A stretch of 63,226 nt of DNA from Gilliamella sp. App4-10 (GTDB taxonomy: Bacteria > Pseudomonadota > Gammaproteobacteria > Enterobacterales > Orbaceae). Shown piece after piece: positions 9,599-19,697 of this stretch. Under the pieces are notes generated by a model, which saw only the letters and a program-made list of their open reading frames with translations, ran no database searches and was not told the origin of the DNA. A program made the position numbers and the translations under genes. Within the stretch, counting starts at the first letter, position 1. Every line of letters begins with the position of its first letter. The stretch is from assembly GCF_001690495.1 (NCBI RefSeq), contig NZ_LZGS01000026.1, positions 1 to 63,226 on the forward strand, read 5' to 3'.

Positions 9599-10984
9599 CT
9601 AACTCGTTAATGTTGGTTCGACAATACTCACTAATTGTTGATAAGCATCTTGATAGCTACAATGTGCATTAATACTTTGCTGTAAAAATTTTTGCATGGC
9701 AGGAAACAATACTATCGCCCTATCCAATAAAGGATCAGTCCCCGTTACATAAGCCCCCACATTGATCAAATCGCGGTTTCGTTGAAAGCTTGAAAACAAT
9801 TGTTTAAATAATCGGGATTTTTTTTCATCTTCAGGCGCAGTAAGATCGGTCATCACCCGACTGATTGAAGCTTCAATATCAATGGCTGGGTAATGCCCAG
9901 ACTCAGCAAGCGAGCGAGATAAAACAATATGCCCATCTAAAATCGCTCGGGCCGAATCGGCAATCGGATCTTGTTGATCATCACCTTCTGTCAATACCGT
10001 ATAAAATGCCGTAATGGAACCTTTTCCATTTTCATCATTACCCGCTCTTTCAACTAATGCGGGTAATTTGGCAAAGACCGACGGAGGATAGCCTTTCGTT
10101 GCTGGGGGTTCCCCTATCGCTAAAGCAATTTCGCGTTGTGCCATTGCATAACGCGTTAAAGAGTCCATAATAAGTAAAACGTTAAACCCTTTATCGCGAA
10201 AGTTTTCGGCAATTTTTGTTGCATACGCAGCACCTTGTAAGCGCAATAATGGCGACACATCGGCGGGAGCTGCCACCACAACCGCTCGAGCCAATCCTGC
10301 TTCGCCTAAAATATTTTCAATAAAATCTTTAACTTCTCGCCCACGTTCACCAATCAGACCGACAACAATAATATCCGCTTGTGTGTAGCGTGCCATCATG
10401 CCAAGCAAGACACTTTTGCCAACCCCTGATCCTGCAAATAAGCCCATTCTTTGCCCTTTACCAACCGTTAGCAAAGCATTTATGGCTCTGACGCCAACAT
10501 CAAGTACCTGATGAACAGGGGTACGTTTTAAGGGATTAATCGCTTTATGAGATAATCCTTCAAACTCAACCTGCTCAGATAGCGGTTTACCATCTAACGG
10601 TTTCCCCATAGCATCAACCACTCGACCTAATAGGCTCATTCCCATGGGTAAGACTTTATGACTAAAGTGCGTTAGATCATATTGCTTAGTATAGACGCGT
10701 GCGCCTAATAAAATACCGTCCGTTGATTCAAACGGCATTAAATAAAGTGTTTTATCATTAAAGCCAACCACTTCGCACTCAACTGCCTCCGTTTGACCAT
10801 TAGTTTGTCGTTCAACCAAGCAGTTAGATCCCAAAGGTAATTTTAATCCAACAGCTTCAAGCACCAATCCGGATGCTTTAACTAAGCGTCCGTATTGGCG
10901 AATTAATGATAGTGATTCAAGTTGTTGTGTAGCTTGGTCAATTTTACTTAGCCATTGTGAAGAATATTTCACGTTAATAATCAT
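9599..10984 (-). CDS. fliI: Flagellum-specific ATPase FliI
   Basis: 461 residues, typical FliI length. The Walker A motif [13 protein letters not shown], Walker B region [11 protein letters not shown], the [12 protein letters not shown] segment and the [15 protein letters not shown] signature are all intact. FliI forms a hexamer under the export gate and energises unfolding and chaperone release. It overlaps the fliH end by 11 bases. A complete catalytic core implies a working export ATPase. Confidence 0.98.
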   Translation of the reverse strand: MIINVKYSSQWLSKIDQATQQLESLSLIRQYGRLVKASGLVLEAVGLKLPLGSNCLVERQTNGQTEAVECEVVGFNDKTLYLMPFESTDGILLGARVYTKQYDLTHFSHKVLPMGMSLLGRVVDAMGKPLDGKPLSEQVEFEGLSHKAINPLKRTPVHQVLDVGVRAINALLTVGKGQRMGLFAGSGVGKSVLLGMMARYTQADIIVVGLIGERGREVKDFIENILGEAGLARAVVVAAPADVSPLLRLQGAAYATKIAENFRDKGFNVLLIMDSLTRYAMAQREIALAIGEPPATKGYPPSVFAKLPALVERAGNDENGKGSITAFYTVLTEGDDQQDPIADSARAILDGHIVLSRSLAESGHYPAIDIEASISRVMTDLTAPEDEKKSRLFKQLFSSFQRNRDLINVGAYVTGTDPLLDRAIVLFPAMQKFLQQSINAHCSYQDAYQQLVSIVEPTLTS

Positions 10985-11747
10985 CCTTTTTTAGGCTATC
11001 AGATATTATTTGCCAGTGGTCATTGATATTGGCATCAATTTCATTAGTATCGGTTATAATTTTGCAACCGCCTATTTCAATGTTAGGATCGGCAATGAAT
11101 TGCCATTGTTCTTGCTGATTTTCTTCATTCAATAGGGGTTCTAACCATTGCAAATCAGTAGGATTAAGATGTAACGATATCGGTTCTGATAAAATTGGGC
11201 ACTGCTCAACTAATGTTTGTATGGTATGGCTTAACTGTTTTTGTTTTACTTTAGCCATGCTGCCTACTGTTTTTTGTGCCGCAATTAACGCCAAATCAAA
11301 CAATTTAGGTACAATTAACTCATCAATATCATTAATTGATTGCTGAAAATTACTGACTAAATCCGTTATAGCATGAACGGCTTTATGTTTTTCATCATTA
11401 AGCTGCCGTTCAATCTGTTCACGTCCCTCCTGTTGTCCCAGGCGATATCCTTGTTCATAGCCAGCTTGTTTACCTTCTTCAAAGCCTTCAGATCGACCTA
11501 AATTAAACCCTTCTTGGTAGGCTTTAGCTTCAATCTCCTGCTTTAACTGCTCCAGTGTTTGTTCGATCTCGTTAGGTTCAATGGGTTCATACTCAAAATT
11601 AGGAGCAGACGTTGATTCACTAACCTCTGGTTGCTCAATCTCATTGCTTTGGCTTAATTCTGATAGCTTAGATGGTGTTAAATCCCGGAAACTGAGTGGC
11701 TCCCAATCTAATCTATCGGGCTGATTATACATATTCATCATCACCAC
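10974..11747 (-). CDS. fliH: Flagellar export ATPase regulator FliH
   Basis: 257 residues. The middle (about 75-115) has the GxxxG-type repeat pattern characteristic of FliH ([20 protein letters not shown] and on to [12 protein letters not shown]). The C-terminal domain contains [13 protein letters not shown], which binds FliI in relatives. FliH restrains FliI and docks it at the C-ring. The frame begins inside the fliG end (23-base overlap). Met residues at 1, 3, 4 and 6 leave the exact start uncertain by a few codons. Confidence 0.93.
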   Translation of the reverse strand: MVMMNMYNQPDRLDWEPLSFRDLTPSKLSELSQSNEIEQPEVSESTSAPNFEYEPIEPNEIEQTLEQLKQEIEAKAYQEGFNLGRSEGFEEGKQAGYEQGYRLGQQEGREQIERQLNDEKHKAVHAITDLVSNFQQSINDIDELIVPKLFDLALIAAQKTVGSMAKVKQKQLSHTIQTLVEQCPILSEPISLHLNPTDLQWLEPLLNEENQQEQWQFIADPNIEIGGCKIITDTNEIDANINDHWQIISDSLKKDDY

Positions 11748-12723
11748 TAGTTAGAATCATTTCACCGCTTTCAGCTAATCGACGAGCAATAGCCAGAATT
11801 TTCTTCTGTTCAGTTTCTACTTGAGATAAACGTACAGGCGGCCTATTTTCTAAATCTTCACGTAAAATAGATGCTGCTCGCTGTGACATATTACTCAATA
11901 GTTTGTCACGTAATTCAACTGATGCTCCTTTCAATGCGATAATCAATATTTCATTATCGACTTCTTTAAGTAAGCGTTGAATACTTCTGTCATCCACGTC
12001 AACCAGATTTTCAAACAAGAACATTTCATCAATAATTTTTTGCGTTAACTCTCCATCATAATCACGCAATGCATTAATAACCTGCTCTTCTTGTTGTGTT
12101 TTCATTAAGTTAATAATTTCTGCCGCAGTACGTATTCCACCAAGATTATTCAGTTTGATATTTTGACCATGTAATAATGTCGATAATGAAGATGAGAGTA
12201 ATTGCAGAGCAGAAGGCTCAACCCCACCAAAAGTTGCAATACGTAGCATGACATCGTTACGCAATTCATCATCAAACAGATTTAAAATTTCTGCTGCTAA
12301 ATCACGATTTAAATGAACTAAAATAGTCGCAATGATTTGTGGATGTTCTTTTTTGACCAGATCAACGGCTCTTGTTGCATCAACATAGTTGAGCATTTCA
12401 AGACCATCGGTTGCTTCTTCTTGATCAGTAGATAATAGTTCATCAAGTAAACGTTCAGCTTTTTCACTACCCAGTGATCGACCTAATATTGAACGTAAAT
12501 AGCCATTTGGATCGGTATTTAAAACCGCACATTCTTCAAGAGCAACTTGGCACTCGTTAAGTATACCTTTCAATTGTTCTTGAGAAAACTGAGGTAATGA
12601 CATCATTGCACTACTGATTTGTTGCACCTCTTTTTGATTAAGATGTTGCATGACTTGTGCCGCAAGCCCTTCACCTAATACCATTAAAATCGCCGCCGCT
12701 TTTTGAGATTCATTTAAAATCAT
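11725..12723 (-). CDS. fliG: Flagellar motor switch protein FliG
   Basis: 332 residues, matching the 331 of E. coli. The EHPQ motif is present (KKEHPQIIATIL, about residues 124-135). The C-terminal torque domain is strongly conserved, with VDDRSIQRLLKEVD, RDKLLSNMSQRAASILREDL and PVRLSQVETEQKKIL. The charged residues that face the stator in enteric FliG appear kept. FliG joins the MS ring (FliF) to FliM and interacts with MotA. It overlaps the fliF end by four bases. Confidence 0.98.
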   Translation of the reverse strand: MILNESQKAAAILMVLGEGLAAQVMQHLNQKEVQQISSAMMSLPQFSQEQLKGILNECQVALEECAVLNTDPNGYLRSILGRSLGSEKAERLLDELLSTDQEEATDGLEMLNYVDATRAVDLVKKEHPQIIATILVHLNRDLAAEILNLFDDELRNDVMLRIATFGGVEPSALQLLSSSLSTLLHGQNIKLNNLGGIRTAAEIINLMKTQQEEQVINALRDYDGELTQKIIDEMFLFENLVDVDDRSIQRLLKEVDNEILIIALKGASVELRDKLLSNMSQRAASILREDLENRPPVRLSQVETEQKKILAIARRLAESGEMILTSGDDEYV

Positions 12724-14450
12724 TGTTTAGTGTCCTCCTTATTTATCCAATTACGAATAATTAATGCCATGACACGCGGTTCTTTCTCAACAATTTTCCG
12801 TATGTGCTGTTGTTGTTGCATATTATCTTCAAATATTTTGTGCTGTTGTTTACTGTACGCTCTGTAATCTAGCTTCTCATCTACCGTTGATTGAGCATCT
12901 AACAATTCCCCTTTTTCGATAAGGAATTTACGTTGCAATTTCATCCATACTGAACGTAATACCTTACGCCACATAAACCAGAAAATGAGGATATAAATGA
13001 GATATTTAATCCCTGTTTTGGCAGTATCATAAAATTCATTGGTTTTCCAAAATGCGATATCGTCATTGTCATCAAGTGCTTGATCGGTAAATTTCAAATT
13101 CGCAACAGTTAATGTATCGCCACGTAAATCAGAAAAGCCCATTGCTTGACGCGCGAGTGCTTCAATATTTTGAAGTTCATCATTATCTAACTTTACCCAT
13201 TGTTCTGTTATGGAAGATGACGGGTTGTCATTGTCATCATCTTCAGATTTAGCATTGTCTGACTCAGTTGTGACAAATTTATAATTCACCAAAACAGCAA
13301 CCGATAAACGTTTAATCCGACCTTCAGGTATTTGACTGCGTATCACTTGTCTATTGACTTCAAAATTGACGGTATGATTTGATTGTAAGCTGTAATGTCC
13401 TTGTTTATCATTTTGTTCAGTCGCTTCTTTTTTTTCATCTTGTTCATCAATCGGTGCACTAGAAATTGGTACAGGTTGATTAGACAATGCACCCGGTACC
13501 CCACCTATACCATAACTTTTAGCGGATTGGCGATTTTCGACTTGTTGCTTACTGCGAATAGTTTGATTAGCAATATCGCTATTCGGGTCATAAGTTTCTG
13601 ATGTTGCTTCTTGCCGACTAAAATCAATATCAGCATTCACTTGTACCTTAACATTATTTTTACCCAAGATAGGAATGATGATTTTTTCTACTCGTTCACG
13701 AACACTATTTTCAATTCGCTCACTAAATTCGAGTTGTGCGATATTGGTATTTCGATCACGATAGCCTTCGCCTGTTAACAGGCGACCATGCTGATCAATA
13801 ATGGTTACTTTATCTGCTTGTAATTCTGGCACACTACTAGAGATTAAATGGATAATGGCATCAATTTGACCTTGTGATAATGAGCGACCTGGGAATAACG
13901 TTAATGCTACCGATGCTGAAGGGGATTTTCTTTCCCTGACAAATAAAGATGGCTTAGGCATTGCTAAATGCACTCTAGCATCATCAATACTACTGATAAT
14001 GGATATGGTTCGAGATAATTCCCCTTCTAAAGCCCGCTGATAATTGATTTGTTCATTGAATTGGCTCATACCAAAACTTTCTTTATCGAGCAATTCAAAA
14101 CCAACGGATCCACCTTTAGGCAAACCTTGTTGTGCAATACGTAATCGGGTATCGTAAACTTTATCTTGTGGAATTAAAATAGTGGAGCCAGAAGATGAAA
14201 ATTGATAAGGAATATTCATCTTATCAAGCTGGCTAATAATTTCGCCACCATCTTTATCATTTAAATTACTAAACAAAACACTATAAGACTCATCTTTAGC
14301 CCATAAATAAATAAAACTGATAATCGCTATCGTAACCACACCGGCAATTAACAATGCCATTTTGGTGTTTTGTTTTAGTTGATTGACAAAAGGTAACTTA
14401 TTTAAGATTGATTCACCTTTATTATTGACTGTCTGACTAGCCATAGGCAC
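12720..14450 (-). CDS. fliF: Flagellar MS-ring protein FliF
   Basis: 576 residues, typical for FliF. Two membrane helices flank the periplasmic ring-building domains: one at about 30-52, and a second near 475-495 (TGIKYLIYILIFWFMW). The first ring-building domain has the YSVLFSNLNDKDGGEIISQL pattern, and the family stretches LPKGGSVGFELLDKESFGMSQ and RVHLAMPKPSLFVRE follow. The last about 80 residues are the FliG-binding tail. It is the first gene of the minus-strand fli operon, divergent from fliE. Confidence 0.97.
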   Translation of the reverse strand: MPMASQTVNNKGESILNKLPFVNQLKQNTKMALLIAGVVTIAIISFIYLWAKDESYSVLFSNLNDKDGGEIISQLDKMNIPYQFSSSGSTILIPQDKVYDTRLRIAQQGLPKGGSVGFELLDKESFGMSQFNEQINYQRALEGELSRTISIISSIDDARVHLAMPKPSLFVRERKSPSASVALTLFPGRSLSQGQIDAIIHLISSSVPELQADKVTIIDQHGRLLTGEGYRDRNTNIAQLEFSERIENSVRERVEKIIIPILGKNNVKVQVNADIDFSRQEATSETYDPNSDIANQTIRSKQQVENRQSAKSYGIGGVPGALSNQPVPISSAPIDEQDEKKEATEQNDKQGHYSLQSNHTVNFEVNRQVIRSQIPEGRIKRLSVAVLVNYKFVTTESDNAKSEDDDNDNPSSSITEQWVKLDNDELQNIEALARQAMGFSDLRGDTLTVANLKFTDQALDDNDDIAFWKTNEFYDTAKTGIKYLIYILIFWFMWRKVLRSVWMKLQRKFLIEKGELLDAQSTVDEKLDYRAYSKQQHKIFEDNMQQQQHIRKIVEKEPRVMALIIRNWINKEDTKQ

Positions 14451-14619
14451 CCTGACTCTAAACTATTTAGATTAACTCTGCGCTTTATTATCCATGTATT
14501 TGACAAATTCAATGGCGAGAAAAGCGTGCAGTTTTTCCCTTACTTAAACCCTTTGCTTTTTTATTTTTATGTTAAATTTAGCGATACAGGAACAAAAGAG
14601 CTAAAAAGCAGATATCAAA

Positions 14620-14928
14620 ATGAATACAATCAACGCATTCAATCCAATTGAACTCACTAATTTAAATGAATCAACGTCAATAACCCCAAAAACGCAGTTT
14701 GCAGATAAAAACTTTGTTTTAGAATTAAAAACCGCTTTAGATAACATCAGTCAACGACAAATACAGGCAAATAATGAAGCCAAAGCTTTTGAAATGGGAG
14801 AGGCGAATATTTCTTTGAATGAGGTCATGGTTAATATGCAAAAATCATCGGTTTCATTGCAATTTGGTATTCAAGTGCGCAATAAACTGGTTGCAGCTTA
14901 TCAAGAAATTATGAATATGAATGTCTGA
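14620..14928 (+). CDS. fliE: Flagellar hook-basal body protein FliE
   Basis: 102 residues with the FliE C-terminal signature: [20 protein letters not shown], then [24 protein letters not shown]. FliE connects the MS ring and export gate to the rod. It is transcribed divergently from fliF across a 169-base region, the same arrangement as in enteric bacteria. A short AAAAGAG stretch about 20 bases upstream may serve in translation. It is monocistronic, with 370 gene-free bases after it. Confidence 0.95.
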   Translation: MNTINAFNPIELTNLNESTSITPKTQFADKNFVLELKTALDNISQRQIQANNEAKAFEMGEANISLNEVMVNMQKSSVSLQFGIQVRNKLVAAYQEIMNMNV

Positions 14929-15301
14929 TATAAATAGCCTATCCTAAATTTTGGTTCTTTTGCATTTACAGATAACCTTGAATTCTGGTACTCAAGGCGA
15001 TAATTAATCAATTCACCGAACATTCGAAAAAACCGAAAAAATCTATTGACCGATATGATGAGAGCGATTTATTGAATTCAGAAACCAATCAAGATCTTGG
15101 CATAAATATTTGTTATCCGGTGTACAAAACCTTTTTTCAACAAATAGTAAACAATGATAAAAATTTAATCACTAAAAATTTTTAAATTACCCATAAAAGA
15201 ATTCATTATTTAAAATAGAAGTGTTTGTTAAAGCTATTTAATAGCAATATTGACTTGAACCTTAACTAATGAATAAAGCTCAAGCAGATCAATTCACAAA
15301 T
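14929..15301. other. Gene-free stretch between fliE and fliT
   Basis: About 370 AT-rich bases between convergent genes. A small inverted repeat CCTTGA/TCAAGG lies at 14976-14981/14992-14997. I see no gene and no clean T-tailed terminator. Confidence 0.5.
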
Positions 15302-15649
15302 TTACATTAAACTGGCAATTTGTTGATAACTATCTATTTTGGTCTGATAATTGACATGTTCACCAATCCATTTTCTGAGCTGGGTATGATACGCCTTCAT
15401 TAATTGAGTTAATTGCTGTTGATAACTCAGTATGTTTTTAATATACATTCGAACAATGTCTTGATGTTGTAAGGACATATTTTCAATTACCGAAAAATCA
15501 TCAACCAACATAATACTTTTTGATAATTGATGGTATTTCGCCTGCCAACTCAACAATAACTCCCAGTTTTCATTCTGTGCATTAATCAACATTTGTTCAA
15601 CAATATAATTAAATTGTTTGTATTGTTCTAATAAGTTAATTCCTTGCAT
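15302..15649 (-). CDS. fliT: FliT-like flagellar chaperone
   Basis: 115 residues of mostly helical sequence with LLEQYKQFNYIVEQML at the start, the third gene of a fliD-fliS-fliT operon. FliT in enteric bacteria is the export chaperone of the cap protein FliD and an inhibitor of FlhDC. The assignment relies mainly on position (11 bases after fliS), length and helical character, because FliT proteins diverge quickly. A WELLLSWQAKYHQL segment resembles the FliT helix that carries a conserved Trp/Leu pattern. Confidence 0.72.
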   Translation of the reverse strand: MQGINLLEQYKQFNYIVEQMLINAQNENWELLLSWQAKYHQLSKSIMLVDDFSVIENMSLQHQDIVRMYIKNILSYQQQLTQLMKAYHTQLRKWIGEHVNYQTKIDSYQQIASLM

Positions 15650-15660
15650 AATCGTCCTTT

Positions 15661-16044
15661 TTATTTTGCAATTTCACGCCAAGATTCAGCAATATTATTT
15701 AACAAATCAAAACAAGTTTGCAGTTTTTCTTGATCATTATGTAAATTGGCTAAAACTAATTGCTGTCTAATATACTGGTATAGGCGATCTAAATTTTCAG
15801 CGATTTCACCCCCTTTTTCTAAATCTAAGCAACTTTTAAGCCCATTATCAACAATATTAATCGCTTTAGAAATAGCATTACCTTTACCTACAATATTGCC
15901 TTTTTGAATATACAAGTTAGCCAATTTAATTGCATTTAGTGCTCCATCAAATAATAAAACGATTAATTGATGGGGGGATGCTTGATTAACTTGCGTTTCT
16001 AAATTCACTTGCTCATAGGCTTGAGAACCTAATTTATACATCAC
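15661..16044 (-). CDS. fliS: Flagellin chaperone FliS
   Basis: 127 residues, normal FliS size. The N-terminal AYEQVNLETQVNQASPHQLI and LLFDGALNAI are the FliS hallmarks. FliS binds the C-terminal D0 helix of flagellin and keeps it monomeric before export. It is 6 bases after fliD and 11 before fliT, so it should be translated from the same sigma-28 transcript. Confidence 0.95.
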   Translation of the reverse strand: MMYKLGSQAYEQVNLETQVNQASPHQLIVLLFDGALNAIKLANLYIQKGNIVGKGNAISKAINIVDNGLKSCLDLEKGGEIAENLDRLYQYIRQQLVLANLHNDQEKLQTCFDLLNNIAESWREIAK

Positions 16045-16050
16045 TTCCCT

Positions 16051-17484
16051 CTATTTTTTTAAGTTTGCCATCATATCAAATTGGGTAGTTAAATAATTAC
16101 TCATGCTATTTAACGAGTTAATTAAAATATCCAATTGGGTAAATTGAACGCGGTAACGTTCAATGGTTTGTTCAATAGAATTGCTCACTTGTTCATGGCG
16201 TTTATCTAATGATTTTAATGTGGTATTTAATCCATTAGTTGCCGAATCAATCATACCATCACTATCAATAAATCCACTGACTTTGGCAAAAACCTCATTG
16301 GCGATCCCTGTGTTTTTGCCATCACCGGTAAACAGTGTTGCCACTGCATCACTATTTTCATTCAATGCTTTTTTTAGCTCATTTTCATTAATCGTTAACG
16401 TGCCATTCTTATCCATATTAATACCAATTTGAGCCAATACCGAATATTCACCCGATTGTCCTTTGGCAAAGATAGAACGGATACTTTGGTCAATATTGCG
16501 TAATGTCGCATCACCCACAAGTGGACCATTACTATTATTTAATTCCTTTGAATTTTTATCTTCTGTGGTGAATTTAGTTAACGTTGATATTGTTGACTGT
16601 AATTGATTAAATGCTTCGACCCATTCTTTAATGGCTTCTTCTGTTTTTTCGTTATCGGCACTTATAGTAAGATTTTGGCTGGTTGTCGTCACCTCTTTTA
16701 ACGTAATATCAACGCCATCCATTACATCTTTAACGGTATTTGAGGCGCTGGTTATCGCAATACCATTAAACGAAAACTTGGCATCTTGCGCTTTTGCAAC
16801 TTCAGCCATGGGGCTATTGCTCGCCTGATTAATGTCAAATCCAATAATATGGTTTAACTTATCATCATCGGATGAAATAGAGGTAATGGCTTGTTGTTCC
16901 CCCGTTTCTTTCGACGTAATCACTAATTGATAGCCATCGGTCCCCGAACGCACAATCGTCGCATTCATTGTTGAAGAACTCTCTGCTCCATCATCATTAA
17001 TCACTTTAGCATTATTAATGGCGTTCGCTATTGATTCTAATGACGTCTCATCTTTCGATAAAGTCACATTCAGTTTATGACCATTAGCTTGTTCAATGGT
17101 AATGGTTCGTGTTGCATTATCATTCCCCAATTGAGTATTTTTATCCTTGATTGCCGATGTCGCAACACTATGAGATGTTGCTAATTGATCAACAGTAACA
17201 GCATAATTACCTAATGCAGCTTTGCTATTTACTTTTACCGAAAAATAATTATCATTACTTACTGCAGATCGACTTTGATATAACTCTTTTTTTTGGAGTT
17301 TTGCCGTTGCTGTATTAAACGTTGTTAATGCACTTTTTAATTTGCCAAAACCACTAATTTTGGCATTAATCGCTTTTTGCTGCATTGTAATGGGTGTTAG
17401 GCGTGTCTTTTCAGCCGCTTCTAATTGATTCAAAATTTCACCAAGATCGATTCCCGAACCTATCCCTAATGCACTCATCGCCAT
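16051..17484 (-). CDS. fliD: Flagellar filament cap protein FliD
   Basis: 477 residues, close to the E. coli length. The N-terminus ALGIGSGIDLGEILNQLEAA and KTRLTPIT, and the C-terminal heptad region ending YLTTQFDMMANLKK, are diagnostic. FliD caps the filament tip and folds incoming flagellin. An in-frame ATG at 17478 is an alternative start. A near-perfect sigma-28 promoter lies 38 bases upstream (17522-17548), so fliDST is a late (class 3) operon. Confidence 0.97.
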   Translation of the reverse strand: MAMSALGIGSGIDLGEILNQLEAAEKTRLTPITMQQKAINAKISGFGKLKSALTTFNTATAKLQKKELYQSRSAVSNDNYFSVKVNSKAALGNYAVTVDQLATSHSVATSAIKDKNTQLGNDNATRTITIEQANGHKLNVTLSKDETSLESIANAINNAKVINDDGAESSSTMNATIVRSGTDGYQLVITSKETGEQQAITSISSDDDKLNHIIGFDINQASNSPMAEVAKAQDAKFSFNGIAITSASNTVKDVMDGVDITLKEVTTTSQNLTISADNEKTEEAIKEWVEAFNQLQSTISTLTKFTTEDKNSKELNNSNGPLVGDATLRNIDQSIRSIFAKGQSGEYSVLAQIGINMDKNGTLTINENELKKALNENSDAVATLFTGDGKNTGIANEVFAKVSGFIDSDGMIDSATNGLNTTLKSLDKRHEQVSNSIEQTIERYRVQFTQLDILINSLNSMSNYLTTQFDMMANLKK

Positions 17485-17521
17485 GATTTAGCCTACCTAT
17501 AACAATTATTCACTGTTATTT

Positions 17522-17548
17522 ATATCGGCTGGCACTTAAAAAAATTTA
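17522..17548 (-). promoter_or_regulatory. Sigma-28 promoter of fliDST
   Basis: On the minus strand, TAAA is followed by exactly 15 bases and then GCCGATAT. This differs from the enteric FliA consensus TAAA-N15-GCCGATAA at one base only. It is placed correctly for fliD. Confidence 0.88.
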
Positions 17549-17715
17549 GTCATCATTTAACTATTTATTTAATAGGTTAAAAGAACTTTGTTTTGAATAA
17601 AAAATTATCATTAAAAAAATTCCTAATAAAAATATAATATATTGATTTACCTTGTTATTTTTATTATATTTACGACTACATATGTCTATTTTAAAAAAAT
17701 AATCATTAAAAATAT

Positions 17716-17742
17716 TAAAGTTCCCTATTTTGTTACCGATAA
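17716..17742 (+). promoter_or_regulatory. Sigma-28 promoter of fliC
   Basis: TAAA-N15-ACCGATAA, one base from the FliA consensus, 77 bases before the flagellin ATG. It lies inside an upstream extension of the open frame, which argues that the frame before 17819 is not translated. Confidence 0.85.
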
Positions 17743-17818
17743 GTTATTTATCAGCAAAAATATTGAATTAAATTTAAATATCTTGTTGATTTTAATATTT
17801 ATATTATCGGAGATAAAA

Positions 17819-18631
17819 ATGGCACAAGTAATTAATACTAATACTATGTCTTTAATGGCAAGAAACAATCTTAACAATTCTCAAAGCGTTCTTAGCACAT
17901 CTATCGAGCGCCTTTCATCAGGCATGCGTATTAATAGCGCAAAAGACGACGCAGCAGGCCAAGCTATTGCTAACCGTTTCTCTTCAAACATCAAAGGTTT
18001 AACTCAAGCTGCTCGTAATGCAAATGATGGTATTTCACTTGCGCAAACCACTGAAGGTGCACTAAATGAAATCAACAATAACGTACAACGTATTCGTGAA
18101 TTAACGGTTCAAGCAGCAAATGGCACTAACTCTGAAAGCGATCTCGTATCAATTCAAAACGAAATCGATCAACGTTTAGATGAGATTGATCGTGTTTCTA
18201 AACAAACTGATTTCAATGGTTCTAAAGTATTATCTGAAGATAAAACACTTAAAATTCAAGTGGGTGCAAACGACGGCGAAACCATTGAAATCAATTTGAA
18301 AAAAATCGATAGCACGGAACTTGGTTTAAATGCATTTAACGTATCTGATACACCAACAGAAGATCCATTAAAAACCATTGATGCCGCGTTATCAAAAATT
18401 GATGCATTACGAGGACAACTTGGTGCAGTACAAAACCGTTTCGAATCAACTGTTACTAATATCAACAATACTGTAAATAACTTAAGTTCTGCGCGTAGCC
18501 GAATTGAAGATGCGGATTATGCAACAGAAGTATCAAACATGACTCGTGGTCAAATCTTACAACAAGCAGGTACTTCAGTATTAGCACAAGCTAACCAAGT
18601 ACCACAATCTGTACTTTCTTTATTGCAGTAA
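17819..18631 (+). CDS. fliC: Flagellin, short form
   Basis: 270 residues from the ATG at 17819, which has GGAG eight bases upstream. The open frame extends back to 17642, but that part contains the sigma-28 promoter. The N-terminal D0/D1 domain (AQVINTNTMSLMARNNLN, SSGMRINSAKDDAAGQAIANR) and the C-terminal D1/D0 domain (RSRIEDADYATEVSNMTRG, ending VPQSVLSLLQ) are textbook. The middle is only about 50-60 residues. The outer D2/D3 domains found in E. coli flagellin (498 residues) are therefore absent. The D1 stretch with the QRIRELTVQAANGTNS-type pattern, recognised by TLR5 in hosts, is present. Confidence 0.97.
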   Translation: MAQVINTNTMSLMARNNLNNSQSVLSTSIERLSSGMRINSAKDDAAGQAIANRFSSNIKGLTQAARNANDGISLAQTTEGALNEINNNVQRIRELTVQAANGTNSESDLVSIQNEIDQRLDEIDRVSKQTDFNGSKVLSEDKTLKIQVGANDGETIEINLKKIDSTELGLNAFNVSDTPTEDPLKTIDAALSKIDALRGQLGAVQNRFESTVTNINNTVNNLSSARSRIEDADYATEVSNMTRGQILQQAGTSVLAQANQVPQSVLSLLQ

Positions 18632-18674
18632 TTCTATTTACCTATTTTTGTTCATCCTAAATTTGTCACATCCT

Positions 18675-18703
18675 CATAACGGCATTTATATAATGTCGTT
18701 ATG
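18675..18703 (+). terminator. Hairpin after fliC, likely terminator
   Basis: CATAACGGCATT / AATGTCGTTATG (one mismatch, 5-base spacer) lies 43 bases after fliC. A second short inverted repeat and a T-run (CTATTTTTT) follow within 30 bases. Confidence 0.55.
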
Positions 18704-18807
18704 ACTAATCATTATAATTAGCTATTTTTTATCCCTTTATTCTGCCCATTAAATTCATCAACTATCGTCATAATACTATTAAGCATTTTTTTAACATTGG
18801 TGCAAAA

Positions 18808-19524
18808 ATGGATGGCAGTTTATATAACTCACACGGTGTAATAAATCAAATCGATTGGAAACAATATATTCATTTGGTTCGTAATGAAGCTTTGAAATTA
18901 GCAGTTCGTTTACCTGCAACGGTTGAACTTGATGATTTGTTACAAGTTGGCTATATCGGTTTATTAGACACAATAAAGCGCTATGACACCTCTCAAGGCA
19001 ATACTTTTGCGACATTTGCTATACCAAGAATTAAAGGCGCAATGCTTGATGAACTACGTAGTCGTGATTGGCTACCAAGGCAAACTCGTAAAAAAATTAA
19101 AGATGTCACAACAGCAATTAATAAACTAGAACAAAAGCTAGGTACAGCGCCTAATGATTATCAAATTGCCCAATATTTAGAATTGCCGATCAGTGAATAC
19201 CGTAAAATTTTATTAGATTCAAATAGTAGTCAAATATGTTCTTATGATGAAATTCATAAAAAATTGGGAGATAACATTGATGCCATTATTGAATATGAAG
19301 AAGATAATAACCCTTTTTCAGCAATCATAGATGAGGAAATTCGCAATACCGTTATTCAACAAATTGAAAACTTACCAGAAAAAGAAAAACTTGTTTTATC
19401 ACTTTATTACCAAGAGGATCTCAATTTAAAAGAGATTGGTAAAATTATGGATATTAGCGAATCAAGAGTAAGCCAATTACATAGTCAAGCAATAAAAAGA
19501 ATACAAAGTAAAGTTGTTTTTTAG
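18808..19524 (+). CDS. fliA: Flagellar sigma factor sigma-28 (FliA)
   Basis: 238 residues, E. coli FliA length. Region 2 (about 25-95) has ELDDLLQVGYIGLLDTIKRYD and FATFAIPRIKGAMLDELRSRDW. Region 4 at the C-terminus carries the helix-turn-helix LNLKEIGKIMDISESRVSQL. FliA directs RNA polymerase to late flagellar promoters, three of which are visible nearby (fliD, fliC, flgK). fliA follows fliC directly and lies upstream of flhDC, an order unlike E. coli. No fliZ and no flgM (anti-sigma) lie in the window. Confidence 0.97.
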   Translation: MDGSLYNSHGVINQIDWKQYIHLVRNEALKLAVRLPATVELDDLLQVGYIGLLDTIKRYDTSQGNTFATFAIPRIKGAMLDELRSRDWLPRQTRKKIKDVTTAINKLEQKLGTAPNDYQIAQYLELPISEYRKILLDSNSSQICSYDEIHKKLGDNIDAIIEYEEDNNPFSAIIDEEIRNTVIQQIENLPEKEKLVLSLYYQEDLNLKEIGKIMDISESRVSQLHSQAIKRIQSKVVF

Positions 19525-19589
19525 AAAAAATAAAAAAATAATTTAAATAAAACGAAATTAATCGAAAATAAATTGAAATGATTTTTTTA

Positions 19590-19618
19590 TTGACCTTTTC
19601 CTTTTAAAAATGTAATTT
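19590..19618 (+). promoter_or_regulatory. Possible sigma-70 promoter of flhDC
   Basis: TTGACC, 17 bases, then TAATTT, about 80 bases before flhD. The region is extremely AT-rich, so chance matches are common, but the -35 element and spacing are good. Confidence 0.5.
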
Positions 19619-19697
19619 TAAGCACAAAAAAAATATTAATGTTTTAATTTTACTTGTTGTTCGTTTTTTTATGCGAATAAAAAATAAATAGAGATTG

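Noticed and set aside
17642-17818. N-terminal extension of flagellin by 59 codons
   Set aside because: It contains the sigma-28 promoter and hydrophobic, Ile/Lys-rich chance sequence. The ATG at 17819 has a ribosome site and gives the standard flagellin N-terminus.
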